The notes below the pieces were generated by a model. The model did no database searches. It saw only the letters and a program-made list of their open reading frames with translations, and was not told where the DNA came from. This document shows, one piece after another, positions 56,926-64,000 of a stretch of DNA of 64,000 bases (the first letter of the stretch is position 1; each line of letters starts with the position of its first letter). The stretch lies in contig NZ_KE136362.1 in the NCBI RefSeq assembly GCF_000406965.1, forward strand, positions 524,343-588,342, written 5' to 3'. The position numbers and the translations under genes were made by a program. The DNA comes from Enterococcus avium ATCC 14025. Its GTDB lineage: Bacteria > Bacillota > Bacilli > Lactobacillales > Enterococcaceae.

Positions 56926-58302
56926 ATGAAAATTGTTGGAATCACATCGTGTTCGACGGGAATTGCACATACCTACATGGCGGCGGAAAGCTTAGAGATT
57001 GCAGCGAAGAAACGTGATATTGAAATCAAAGTAGAAACCCAAGGATCAATTGGTGCGGAAAATGTTTTGACTGAGCAGGAAATCGCAGAAGCTGATGCGG
57101 TCATTATTGCCGCTAGTACATCAGTAAATAAGGATCGGTTTAATGGCAAACGGTTGTTAGAAGTGGATGTGACAGAAGCCATCGATCATCCGGATGATTT
57201 ATTCGATCGTGTTCCGAATGCGGCAATCTATACTACTTCTGGTGAGGTCAAAACGGAGGCAAAAGCAGAAAAAAGCGGAATCTACAGTCATTTGATGACC
57301 GGTGTGTCCTACATGATCCCCTTTGTTGTGGCAGGTGGTATCTGTATTGCTTTAGCCTTTGCTTTTGGTGGAATCAATGCCAAAGGAGACTTGGCTGCAG
57401 CAATCAATGAACTAGGCGGCATCGCTATGGGCTTAATGTGGCCGATCTTAGGCGGATATGTTGCCTTTTCTATCGCGGATCGACCAGGGTTGGTTCCCGG
57501 GATGGTTGCTGGGATGATCGCTTCGAATATGAATGCAGGTTTTCTAGGGGCATTATTAGGCGGCTTCTTGGCTGGCTATACGGTGCAATTATTGAAGAAA
57601 GTGTTGAAATTGCCACCAGCCTTTTCTGGACTATTACCAGTTCTGATTCTTCCAGTGATCTCCGTATTATTTGTTGGACTTATTATGAAATTTGTCGTAG
57701 GGATTCCAATTACCGCATTGAATGAAGGAATTACCAATTGGCTAAACAGCTTGTCAGGAATGAACTCGGTGTTATTGGGTCTACTGCTTGGAGGCATGAT
57801 GGCAATCGATTTGGCGGGTCCAATCGGAAAGGCTGCGTACTTCTTTGGAGTGGCATCATTAACCAATCTGGCAGTCGGAGAAACAAGTACAGTCATGGCA
57901 GCCGTCATGATTTCTGGAATGGTACCACCGTTAGCGATGGCTCTTTCATCAACTGTTTTAGGAAAAGGTTTATATAGTAAGGAAGAACGTGAAGCTGGAA
58001 AATCTGCTTGGGTCTTAGGTCTATCCTTCATCTCTGAGGGGGCGATTCCATTCGCTGCGGCAGATCCGATTCGGGTATTGGCTTCAGTAACTGTCGGCTC
58101 AGCAATCACAGGAGCTTTATCGATGATTTTCAACTGCGGGATCGCGGTTCCTCATGGCGGCTTTTTCGTCTTCCTGATTCCAGGAGCAGTCGAGAATGTC
58201 TTGCTATATGTTTTAGCACTAGCGATTGGAACAGCTATCAGCGGATTTTTAGTAACAGCAGTAAAAGTAATGGCGCAGAAAAAGCAAGCGGCTAAGGAGT
58301 AA
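56926..58302 (+). CDS. PTS fructose-family EIIBC
   Basis: 458 residues. An EIIB domain with C9 in ITSCSTGIAHTYMAA (about 1-95) and a linker lead to an EIIC domain with about nine membrane helices (YMIPFVVAGGICIALAFAFGG in part: IPFVVAGGICIA; SFISEGAIPFAAADP). The start is ATG 56926 behind AAGGGTGG; the GTG at 56917 overlaps that site. The sugar is unknown. Confidence 0.93.
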   Translation: MKIVGITSCSTGIAHTYMAAESLEIAAKKRDIEIKVETQGSIGAENVLTEQEIAEADAVIIAASTSVNKDRFNGKRLLEVDVTEAIDHPDDLFDRVPNAAIYTTSGEVKTEAKAEKSGIYSHLMTGVSYMIPFVVAGGICIALAFAFGGINAKGDLAAAINELGGIAMGLMWPILGGYVAFSIADRPGLVPGMVAGMIASNMNAGFLGALLGGFLAGYTVQLLKKVLKLPPAFSGLLPVLILPVISVLFVGLIMKFVVGIPITALNEGITNWLNSLSGMNSVLLGLLLGGMMAIDLAGPIGKAAYFFGVASLTNLAVGETSTVMAAVMISGMVPPLAMALSSTVLGKGLYSKEEREAGKSAWVLGLSFISEGAIPFAAADPIRVLASVTVGSAITGALSMIFNCGIAVPHGGFFVFLIPGAVENVLLYVLALAIGTAISGFLVTAVKVMAQKKQAAKE

Positions 58303-59333
58303 TGATTGGCATGTCAGAATTGATTAAGGTTTGTTTGATAGGTACAGGCAGAGCGGGAATGATTCATGGGAAAAATTTTGCTCGTAGAATCGAGAATGCA
58401 AAATTGATCGCTTTATGTGACCCATCTGAAGAAAGTTTAGCAGCAGCGCAAAAGGAAGTAGATTGTCCTTATATTTACAAAGATTATCGTGAAGTGATGG
58501 CTAATCCTGAGATTGACGCCGTTGTGGTCGTGACGCCGACAGTCTATCATAAGGAAATCGCACTAGCTGCTGCTGCCGCCAAAAAGCACATTTTTTGTGA
58601 AAAGCCAATGGCGATGGATGAGGCTGAATGTCTAGAAATGATCCAAGCAGCAGCAGAAAATCAGGTTAAATTGCAGATTGGCTTCATGCGGCGCTTTGAC
58701 GCGAGCTTTCAAGAGGCGAAAAAGGTCGTGGATTCTGGTGCGATTGGTGAGGTTGTCTTGGTAAAATCACTGACCCATGGCCCTAGTGAACCTAAACCAT
58801 GGATGTTTGATATTCATAAAAGCAATGGACCAATCGGTGAGGTCAACAGTCATGATCTAGATACTCTACGCTGGTTAACAGGTAGCGAAGTAAAAAGTAT
58901 TTATGCCAATGGCGGAAATTATCGTTCGCCGGAAGTGCGAGCTGAGTATCCGGATTACTACGATACCGTAGCCATGAATTTAAAATTTGCGGATGGCAAG
59001 CTGGGACTGATCGATGGTGCACAATATGTCCAATATGGCTATGACGCGCGGACGGAGATTCTTGGGACTAAAGGCAGCATTTTAGTTGGTGATCAAGGAA
59101 AGCACAATATCGTGGTGGCAACGAGTGATCATCAGTTGACCCGACCAACGATGCACAGCTGGATGTATCTATTTAGAGAAGCATATGTAGCTGAGGATCA
59201 GGCTTTTATAGATTGTATTTTGAAAGATACAGAGCCTCAGTGTACGGGAAAAGACGGCTTAATGTCGGTTCGCTTAGTCAATGCAGGCTTGACTTCGTTG
59301 CTGGAAAATAGAATTGTTGAGGTGGAAGCATAA
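58302..59333 (+). CDS. Gfo/Idh/MocA-family oxidoreductase
   Basis: 343 residues with an N-terminal NAD(P) Rossmann domain (VCLIGTGRAGMIHG), the EKPMAMD motif near residue 100, and a C-terminal beta-sheet domain with EVNSHDLDTLRWL. Relatives are inositol 2-dehydrogenase-like. The first ATG (58302) overlaps the EIIBC stop; the ATG at 58311 is better spaced from AAGGAG and is a possible alternative. It oxidises a hydroxyl of a cyclic or phosphorylated sugar in an unassigned pathway. Confidence 0.9.
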   Translation: MIGMSELIKVCLIGTGRAGMIHGKNFARRIENAKLIALCDPSEESLAAAQKEVDCPYIYKDYREVMANPEIDAVVVVTPTVYHKEIALAAAAAKKHIFCEKPMAMDEAECLEMIQAAAENQVKLQIGFMRRFDASFQEAKKVVDSGAIGEVVLVKSLTHGPSEPKPWMFDIHKSNGPIGEVNSHDLDTLRWLTGSEVKSIYANGGNYRSPEVRAEYPDYYDTVAMNLKFADGKLGLIDGAQYVQYGYDARTEILGTKGSILVGDQGKHNIVVATSDHQLTRPTMHSWMYLFREAYVAEDQAFIDCILKDTEPQCTGKDGLMSVRLVNAGLTSLLENRIVEVEA

Positions 59334-60377
59334 ATGAAAGCAATCCAATTATTAGGAAAAGAACAGATTCAATTAAATGAGTTACCTAAACCGGAAATCT
59401 CGGAAAAAGAAGTTCTAATAAAGGTCAAAGCGGCGTCTATCTGCGGGACGGACGTGCGAATGTATAAAAACGGCTACCCGACTGCAAGTGAAGAGACCCC
59501 GTTAACACTAGGACACGAGATTTCAGGTGATATTGTCGAAGTAGGAGCCGCAGTTGATTTCTATCAAGTCGGCATGCGAGTAGCGATTGCTCCCAATATG
59601 GGCTGCGGTATCTGTGATCAATGCGTTAGCGGCAATACGCATTTATGTGCGAACTATGAAGCGTTCGGCATCAATCTACCTGGCGGCTTCGCTGAATATT
59701 TGGTCATTCCGGAAAAAGCGGTGCGCCAAGGAAATATCTCACTGATTCCAGATGAACTGTCTTATGAAGAAGCAGCCTTGATCGAACCTTTCAGCTGTGT
59801 CTTCAACGGACAAGAAATTGCGGGAAACAAACCAGGAGATAATGTCTTGATTATTGGGTCAGGTCCAATCGGAATCATGCATGCGATGTTGGCTCGAGCA
59901 CGTGGAGCTGGAAAAGTCATGATGAATGATTTGTCTGAAGCTCGGCTAGCTGATGCGAAAAAGATGCTTCCAGATCTAATCACACTGACTTCCGAAAATT
60001 TACAGGACAAAATTTTCGCGGAGACGAACAATCAAGGGGTTGATCTATGTATTATCGCAGCACCAGCTCCGCAGGCTCAAGAAGCCAGCTTCAATTATAT
60101 GGCGACAAAAGGACGCTGTCTCTTCTTTGGCGGATTACCAAAGGAAAAAGAAGAGGTGCGATTGAATACGAATATTCTTCACTACAAGCAATTACGCGTG
60201 TTCGGCTGTACTCGAGCAAGTCTAATGGGTTATCGAACATCGGCACAGCTAGTTGCCAGCGGTAGGATTCCATTGCAGGACTTGATCACGAAGCGTTATA
60301 CGATCGATCAATTTGATGAAGCGTTAGAAAATGCTCAGCATGCAATTGGCTTAAAAAATGTGATTGTTTTCAAATAG
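59334..60377 (+). CDS. Zinc-dependent medium-chain alcohol/sorbitol dehydrogenase family protein
   Basis: 347 residues. Catalytic zinc ligands C37, H61, E62 (GHE), structural zinc cysteines C91, C94, C97 and C105, and the cofactor motif IIGSGPIGIMHAMLA. It belongs with threonine/sorbitol/galactitol-phosphate dehydrogenases. It directly follows the Gfo/Idh gene with no gap. Two successive dehydrogenases and an aldolase suggest epimerisation or deoxygenation of a sugar phosphate before cleavage (inference). Confidence 0.92.
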   Translation: MKAIQLLGKEQIQLNELPKPEISEKEVLIKVKAASICGTDVRMYKNGYPTASEETPLTLGHEISGDIVEVGAAVDFYQVGMRVAIAPNMGCGICDQCVSGNTHLCANYEAFGINLPGGFAEYLVIPEKAVRQGNISLIPDELSYEEAALIEPFSCVFNGQEIAGNKPGDNVLIIGSGPIGIMHAMLARARGAGKVMMNDLSEARLADAKKMLPDLITLTSENLQDKIFAETNNQGVDLCIIAAPAPQAQEASFNYMATKGRCLFFGGLPKEKEEVRLNTNILHYKQLRVFGCTRASLMGYRTSAQLVASGRIPLQDLITKRYTIDQFDEALENAQHAIGLKNVIVFK

Positions 60378-60385
60378 TCATTTTA

Positions 60386-60429
60386 GTTTCATTGCTTCCA
60401 TTTTCAGTTTCTTTTATAATGAAACAAAA
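60386..60429 (+). promoter_or_regulatory. deoR-type gene promoter and inverted-repeat operator
   Basis: TTGCTT (60392-60397), 17 bp and TATAAT (60415-60420). GTTTCATT (60386-60393) and AATGAAAC (60418-60425) form an inverted repeat straddling both promoter elements; the half-site resembles that at the deoC promoter. Confidence 0.6.
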
Positions 60430-60448
60430 CGCAAAAAGGTGATAAAAA

Positions 60449-61225
60449 ATGGACGAGCAATTGTATGCAGAAGAAAGAAAGCAATCAATCGTAAATATCG
60501 TAAATGAAAAAAATCGGATGCAGGTTGCTGAGTTAGCAGATTTATTCAACGTAACGGGTTCAACGATTCGCAACGATTTGCGAGAGCTGGAGAATGAAGG
60601 CTTAGTAACTCGAACACATGGCGGGGTAATCAAGCGTGATTTTCAACGCAGTGTTGAGATCATTCCCAAAAGCCGCGAATTTACCAATGAAAAATACCGA
60701 ATCGCAGAACGAGCGGTGCGCTTGATTGAAGAAAATGATATTTTAGCGATTGATACAGGGACTTCTTGCAGAGCTTTTGCTGAAAAATTGATCAACAGTT
60801 CCTTGAAGCGTTTGACGATCTTGACCTATGATTTGGAGATTGGCTTGCTGCTAAGTGAAAAAACCAATTATCAAGTACAAGTCATTGGCGGCGCGATTCG
60901 CAATGGTTATCCATATGTATCAGGCAGCTCTGTGGCACTTGGTTTGGCTGGCTTTTCAGTCGATAAGGTCATCTTAGGGACGACCTCCTTTGATAAAAGC
61001 TATGGGTATTCGACACCAAATTACGAAACAGCAGAGATGAAAAAGAGTTTGATGAATATTGGACGGATAAAAATCGTATTGTGTGAGTCCAGCAAGATCA
61101 ATCAACGCAGCTTTAAGCAGTTTGCTAAGCCTGATGAATGTGATTACTTAATTACAGATGCACAGATTACCAGTGATCAGCAGAGTGATATCAATGCGTT
61201 GAATATCAATTTATTAATGGTATAG
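60449..61225 (+). CDS. DeoR/GlpR-family transcriptional regulator
   Basis: 258 residues: N-terminal helix-turn-helix (MQVAELADLFNVTGSTIRNDLRELENEGLV in part: VTGSTIRNDLRELE) with the DeoR THGG box, and a sugar-phosphate-sensing domain (AIDTGTSCRAFAEKL, VIGGAIRNG). It probably represses the deoC-PTS-dehydrogenase operon and its own gene through the shared TTTCATT-type repeats. AAAAAGGTG precedes the ATG. Confidence 0.93.
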   Translation: MDEQLYAEERKQSIVNIVNEKNRMQVAELADLFNVTGSTIRNDLRELENEGLVTRTHGGVIKRDFQRSVEIIPKSREFTNEKYRIAERAVRLIEENDILAIDTGTSCRAFAEKLINSSLKRLTILTYDLEIGLLLSEKTNYQVQVIGGAIRNGYPYVSGSSVALGLAGFSVDKVILGTTSFDKSYGYSTPNYETAEMKKSLMNIGRIKIVLCESSKINQRSFKQFAKPDECDYLITDAQITSDQQSDINALNINLLMV

Positions 61226-61230
61226 AAGAA

Positions 61231-61270
61231 AGCCTGTTTACTCCCGTATCGGAAGTTAAACAGGCTTTTT
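61231..61270. terminator. Bidirectional terminator after the DeoR gene
   Basis: AGCCTGTTTA (61231-61240) pairs with TAAACAGGCT, followed by TTTTT. The convergent prenyltransferase gene ends inside its downstream flank. Confidence 0.85.
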
Positions 61271-61271
61271 A

Positions 61272-62183
61272 CTATGCAAACAGGGAACCAATAAAATAAA
61301 GAACAGGGTAAATCACCATGATTGCAGACATTGCTTTTAAGACGATTGGAAAAGTTGTCTTTTTATCTTGCAGTGTGCGGTATTTTTTCAAGCTCTGCCA
61401 ATTTTTAGGAAAAAGGAAGAGTAGAAATAGGACTGTCCAAGGTGCTAAATCAGTGATAACCAAGATAGCCAACCAGATAAAGCTGAATACGTAGATGGTT
61501 AATAAGAGCTTCACGGCGGCTGGTTTGCCTAAATAATATACCAGCGTTTTCCGATGGTTTTCGATGTCTTCCTCCAAATCACATGTGTTGTTGGCCAATA
61601 AGTTATTAAACATCATCAATACCAGCGGCAAACTGATCAAGAAAACCTTGCCAATCATCGCAAACGTGATGACCTGCGTTTGGTAAACCGCTAAATAATA
61701 GCTCACCACAGTAATAAAGAAGCCACTTGCCGTACCAGTTAGTGCCTCAGCGATTGGCAGGCTGTTTAAAGGCCGTCGACCATAGGAATAAAACAACCCA
61801 ATATAGAAACCAATCACACCTAAAACTCCAATTACCCAATTTGTTCGCCAAACTAATATTAATCCTAATATGAAAGAAATAATCAGATTAAATAGATAAA
61901 AGTTTCGCACAAAACGCAGATCCAAATGATCGCGTCCAATAATATTGGTGTGCTGTTTGTAGTTTTCATCAGAAGCATTTCGATAATCCATGTAGTGATT
62001 AAAAACATTGACGGTGATATGAAACATAACGATGATCAAAATAAATAAAAAGAATTCAGGATTCAGTGAGCTGTTAAGCTGAAATTTCGCAATCGCGTAG
62101 CCGAGTAAAATAATAAAAAGATTTAATGGAGCAGTATAAATTTCCGACAGTTCCCAAAATTGCTTAAAGGTTAGTTGTTTCAA
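61272..62183 (-). CDS. menA: UbiA-family prenyltransferase, MenA-like
   Basis: 303 residues, nine membrane helices. The two Asp-rich motifs of UbiA enzymes are present: FNHYMDYRNASD (62-72) and NNTCDLEED (about 198-206). It would attach a polyprenyl chain to 1,4-dihydroxy-2-naphthoate to make demethylmenaquinone. The start is TTG at 62183, set by AAAAAAGGAG seven bases upstream. The menaquinone-head genes are not nearby, so the substrate is inferred from family resemblance. Confidence 0.85.
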   Translation of the reverse strand: MKQLTFKQFWELSEIYTAPLNLFIILLGYAIAKFQLNSSLNPEFFLFILIIVMFHITVNVFNHYMDYRNASDENYKQHTNIIGRDHLDLRFVRNFYLFNLIISFILGLILVWRTNWVIGVLGVIGFYIGLFYSYGRRPLNSLPIAEALTGTASGFFITVVSYYLAVYQTQVITFAMIGKVFLISLPLVLMMFNNLLANNTCDLEEDIENHRKTLVYYLGKPAAVKLLLTIYVFSFIWLAILVITDLAPWTVLFLLFLFPKNWQSLKKYRTLQDKKTTFPIVLKAMSAIMVIYPVLYFIGSLFA

Positions 62184-62350
62184 AATGATTCTCCTTTTTT
62201 AATGTATTAGTCAAAAAATCAGTTTTCGATCAAGTAGAAGATAAAAACTAGATCAACCATTTTCAAAAATAGCGAGCTTTGAGAATTTTGTCCAATAGTT
62301 TGTTTAAGCCAAGGGAAAGGTTTTCAATAGAAGTCGTTGTTTTTTTTATT

Positions 62351-62457
62351 AATGTTCGTGTTTTAATCTATTTATATATTATTGTTTACTTATTATCTGC
62401 TTTATTATATGATTATCCTCGTTGTTTGGAAAAACAAGCTATTATTTTACGAACATT
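62351..62457 (+). promoter_or_regulatory. Purine permease promoter between inverted PurBox-like sites
   Basis: TTGTTT (62382-62387), 17 bp and TTATAT (62405-62410). AATGTTCGT (62351-62359) and ACGAACATT (62449-62457) are perfect complements flanking it; each matches most of the PurBox consensus AWWWCCGAACWWT, suggesting PurR control. No purine-riboswitch core was found in the leader. Confidence 0.5.
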
Positions 62458-62479
62458 TTTAGAATATAGGAGGAGTATC

Positions 62480-63793
62480 ATGAAAGGAAAATTAAATTCC
62501 TATTTTGAACTTGAAAAATTGAACACTACAGTAAAAAGAGAAATTTTGGCGGGTTTTACCACCTTTATTTCGATGGCATATATTCTCTTTGTTAACCCAA
62601 GCGTATTGGGCGCGTCAGGAATGGACGAAGGCGCAGTCTTTACTGCTACAGCCTTGGCAAGTGCATTAGGGTGTATCCTGATGGGCGTCTTAGCTCGCTA
62701 TCCGATCGCAACGGCTCCCGCATTAGGGATCAACGCTTTCTTCGCTTATTCTGTCTGCATTGGAATGGGGATTCGCTGGGAAACAGCGTTAGCTGGTGTT
62801 TTCGTGGCATCCTTGATTTTTATCTTAATCACTATTTTTAAATTACGGGAAATGATCATTGATGCGATTCCAGCAGACTTGAAATATGCGATTTCTGGTG
62901 GGATTGGTTTATTCATCGCCTTTTTAGGATTGAGCGAAGGCGGCATCATCGTGGCGAATAAGTCCACCTTGGTTGGGCTAGGCTCAATGAGTGTCGGCAC
63001 CACTTGGTTAACGATCTTTGGTTTGATCGTGACTGCAATTCTGATGGTACGTCGCGTGCCGGGAGGAATCTTTATCGGTATGGTGGCAACAACATTATTA
63101 GGATTAGTCACAGGATTGATTCAAGCACCAACACAGATTATTTCGGCAGCACCTAGTTTGAAGCCAACCTTCCTAGTTGCTTTAAAGCATGTAAAAGATA
63201 TCAACACGCTTCAGCTTTGGGTGGTTGTATTGACCTTCTTATTAGTAACCTTCTTTGATACGGCCGGCACCTTAGTTGGGTTAGCTAATCAGGCGGGCTT
63301 TATGAAGGACAATAAAATGCCGCGAGTCGGCAAGGCCTTGGCATCAGATTCTACGGCAATGTTAGCTGGATCACTGCTAGGAACCTCACCAGTAGGAGCC
63401 TATGTAGAATCCTCAGCAGGGATTGCAGTTGGCGGGCGTTCTGGATTAACCGCGATTACAACAGGGGCTTTCTTTATCTTTGGCTTGTTTTTCTCACCAC
63501 TGCTGTCAGTTGTGACCTCACAGGTTACCGCACCAGCGTTAATTATTGTAGGAGTATTAATGGCTCAATCGTTACGTGAAATTAAATGGGATCAATTAGA
63601 GATCGCGATTCCCTCATTTTTGATTCTGATTGGGATGCCGCTGACTTATAGTATTTCTGACGGAATTGCCTTAGGCTTCATTTTTTATCCAATCACGATG
63701 ATTGCCGCGAAACGTGGGAAAGAAGTTTCTCCGATCATGTATGGACTATTTTTTGTCTTTATCGGCTTCATGTGGATACTAAATGTAAAATAA
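62480..63793 (+). CDS. NCS2-family purine (guanine/hypoxanthine) permease
   Basis: 437 residues from the ATG at 62480, with AGGAGG six bases upstream; an upstream in-frame ATG at 62279 lies before the promoter and is rejected. The AzgA/PbuG-type features are present: REILAGFTTFISMAYILFVNP (in part AGFTTFISMAYI), PALGINAFFAY, TFFDTAGTLVGLANQAG (in part FFDTAGTLVG), GTSPVGAYVESSAG. It is a proton-coupled importer of guanine, hypoxanthine or adenine. It could use purines released by the surface nucleotidase at 40.8 kb. Confidence 0.93.
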   Translation: MKGKLNSYFELEKLNTTVKREILAGFTTFISMAYILFVNPSVLGASGMDEGAVFTATALASALGCILMGVLARYPIATAPALGINAFFAYSVCIGMGIRWETALAGVFVASLIFILITIFKLREMIIDAIPADLKYAISGGIGLFIAFLGLSEGGIIVANKSTLVGLGSMSVGTTWLTIFGLIVTAILMVRRVPGGIFIGMVATTLLGLVTGLIQAPTQIISAAPSLKPTFLVALKHVKDINTLQLWVVVLTFLLVTFFDTAGTLVGLANQAGFMKDNKMPRVGKALASDSTAMLAGSLLGTSPVGAYVESSAGIAVGGRSGLTAITTGAFFIFGLFFSPLLSVVTSQVTAPALIIVGVLMAQSLREIKWDQLEIAIPSFLILIGMPLTYSISDGIALGFIFYPITMIAAKRGKEVSPIMYGLFFVFIGFMWILNVK

Positions 63794-64000
63794 AATTTAA
63801 CTGAGTTGTCATTTTTATTTCTATTTCTCCATAAAGTGGAAATTTTGTTTTTAATCATATTGTCTTGTTAAAGGACTTAAACGCTATTTTTTTAAGAGTA
63901 TTAGTCTTACTTTAAGTAATATTGGATATTAAATAGGTAGCGATAGCGTTCTTTTGGTTATGACTTTCATCATTAAAACGGTTAGCATATATTTTTATTA
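63794..64000. other. AT-rich end of window, no gene recognised
   Basis: The 207 bp after the permease hold only a weak hairpin (ATTTCTCC/GGAAAT near 63822-63844, then TTTTGTTTTT) that may terminate the permease transcript. No ORF with a ribosome site or RNA gene is visible. Confidence 0.4.

Noticed and set aside
57576-58133. A 185-codon - strand open frame inside the PTS EIIBC gene
   Set aside because: It is antisense to a strongly conserved EIIC domain, lacks a ribosome site and matches no family.
62280-62479. Purine riboswitch before the purine permease
   Set aside because: The conserved junction and loop sequences of the purine aptamer are absent; the inverted CGAAC repeats fit PurR sites better.
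62279-62479. A 67-residue N-terminal extension of the purine permease
   Set aside because: It lies mostly upstream of the promoter and lacks a ribosome site, while the ATG at 62480 has an ideal AGGAGG.

Overview
The window is low-GC Firmicute chromosome, most likely an Enterococcus with a large carbohydrate-use repertoire. The genus call rests on the gene set: LPXTG surface proteins, an Rgg regulator, many CcpA-type cre sites, fructose- and lactose-family PTS systems, a MenA-type prenyltransferase and a CstR/CoA-persulfide-reductase locus. It is an inference, and the species cannot be fixed from the sequence. No rRNA, tRNA, CRISPR array, complete insertion sequence or phage was recognised.

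Layout. 0-7.3 kb: a methyltransferase, an LPXTG protein translationally coupled to a CPBP membrane protease and preceded by an Rgg regulator, an Asp/Glu racemase with a glycosyltransferase, and an AraC regulator. 7.6-14.6 kb: a uronide cluster (kduI, kduD, GH105 hydrolase, three-part TRAP transporter, TIM-barrel isomerase, L-rhamnose mutarotase) that fits import and breakdown of unsaturated rhamnogalacturonan fragments. 14.6-18.6 kb: an orphan lactose/cellobiose-family PTS EIIC, a GntR regulator and a GH1 6-phospho-beta-glucosidase. 19.4-21.6 kb: mannose-6-phosphate isomerase with both ribulose-monophosphate enzymes. 21.6-23.4 kb: a small accessory patch with gene fragments and an overlapping, toxin-antitoxin-like gene pair. 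23.6-31.4 kb: a PRD regulator, split fructose-type PTS, GH38 alpha-mannosidase and ROK kinase. 31.5-39.2 kb: PsiE, TSUP exporter, LysR, PrdX-like editing protein, DacA, and an OCD-family/tautomerase/serine-dehydratase group.

39.5-47.6 kb holds a rhodanese lipoprotein, a very large cell-wall nucleotidase, and a MetQ-DUF169-MetN-MetI operon. 47.7-52.1 kb: an MFS transporter, a GT-C-like membrane protein and two unknown proteins. 52.3-55.6 kb: the divergent persulfide-stress locus (CstR, DsrE and a small protein on one side; rhodanese, CoA-persulfide reductase and a second rhodanese on the other). 55.8-61.2 kb: a DeoC-like aldolase, fructose-type PTS, two dehydrogenases and a DeoR regulator, an unassigned sugar pathway. 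61.3-63.8 kb: a MenA-like prenyltransferase and a purine permease.

The best candidate for something new is a pair of related 5' leader elements at 39564-39661 and 44163-44259. Each lies just behind a well-formed promoter. They share a core (ACTATGAG, then CTTAGAGNNTCTAAG) and an outer helix kept by different base pairs. One precedes the rhodanese lipoprotein and the other the MetQ/DUF169 transporter operon, suggesting an RNA-controlled sulfur-related regulon.
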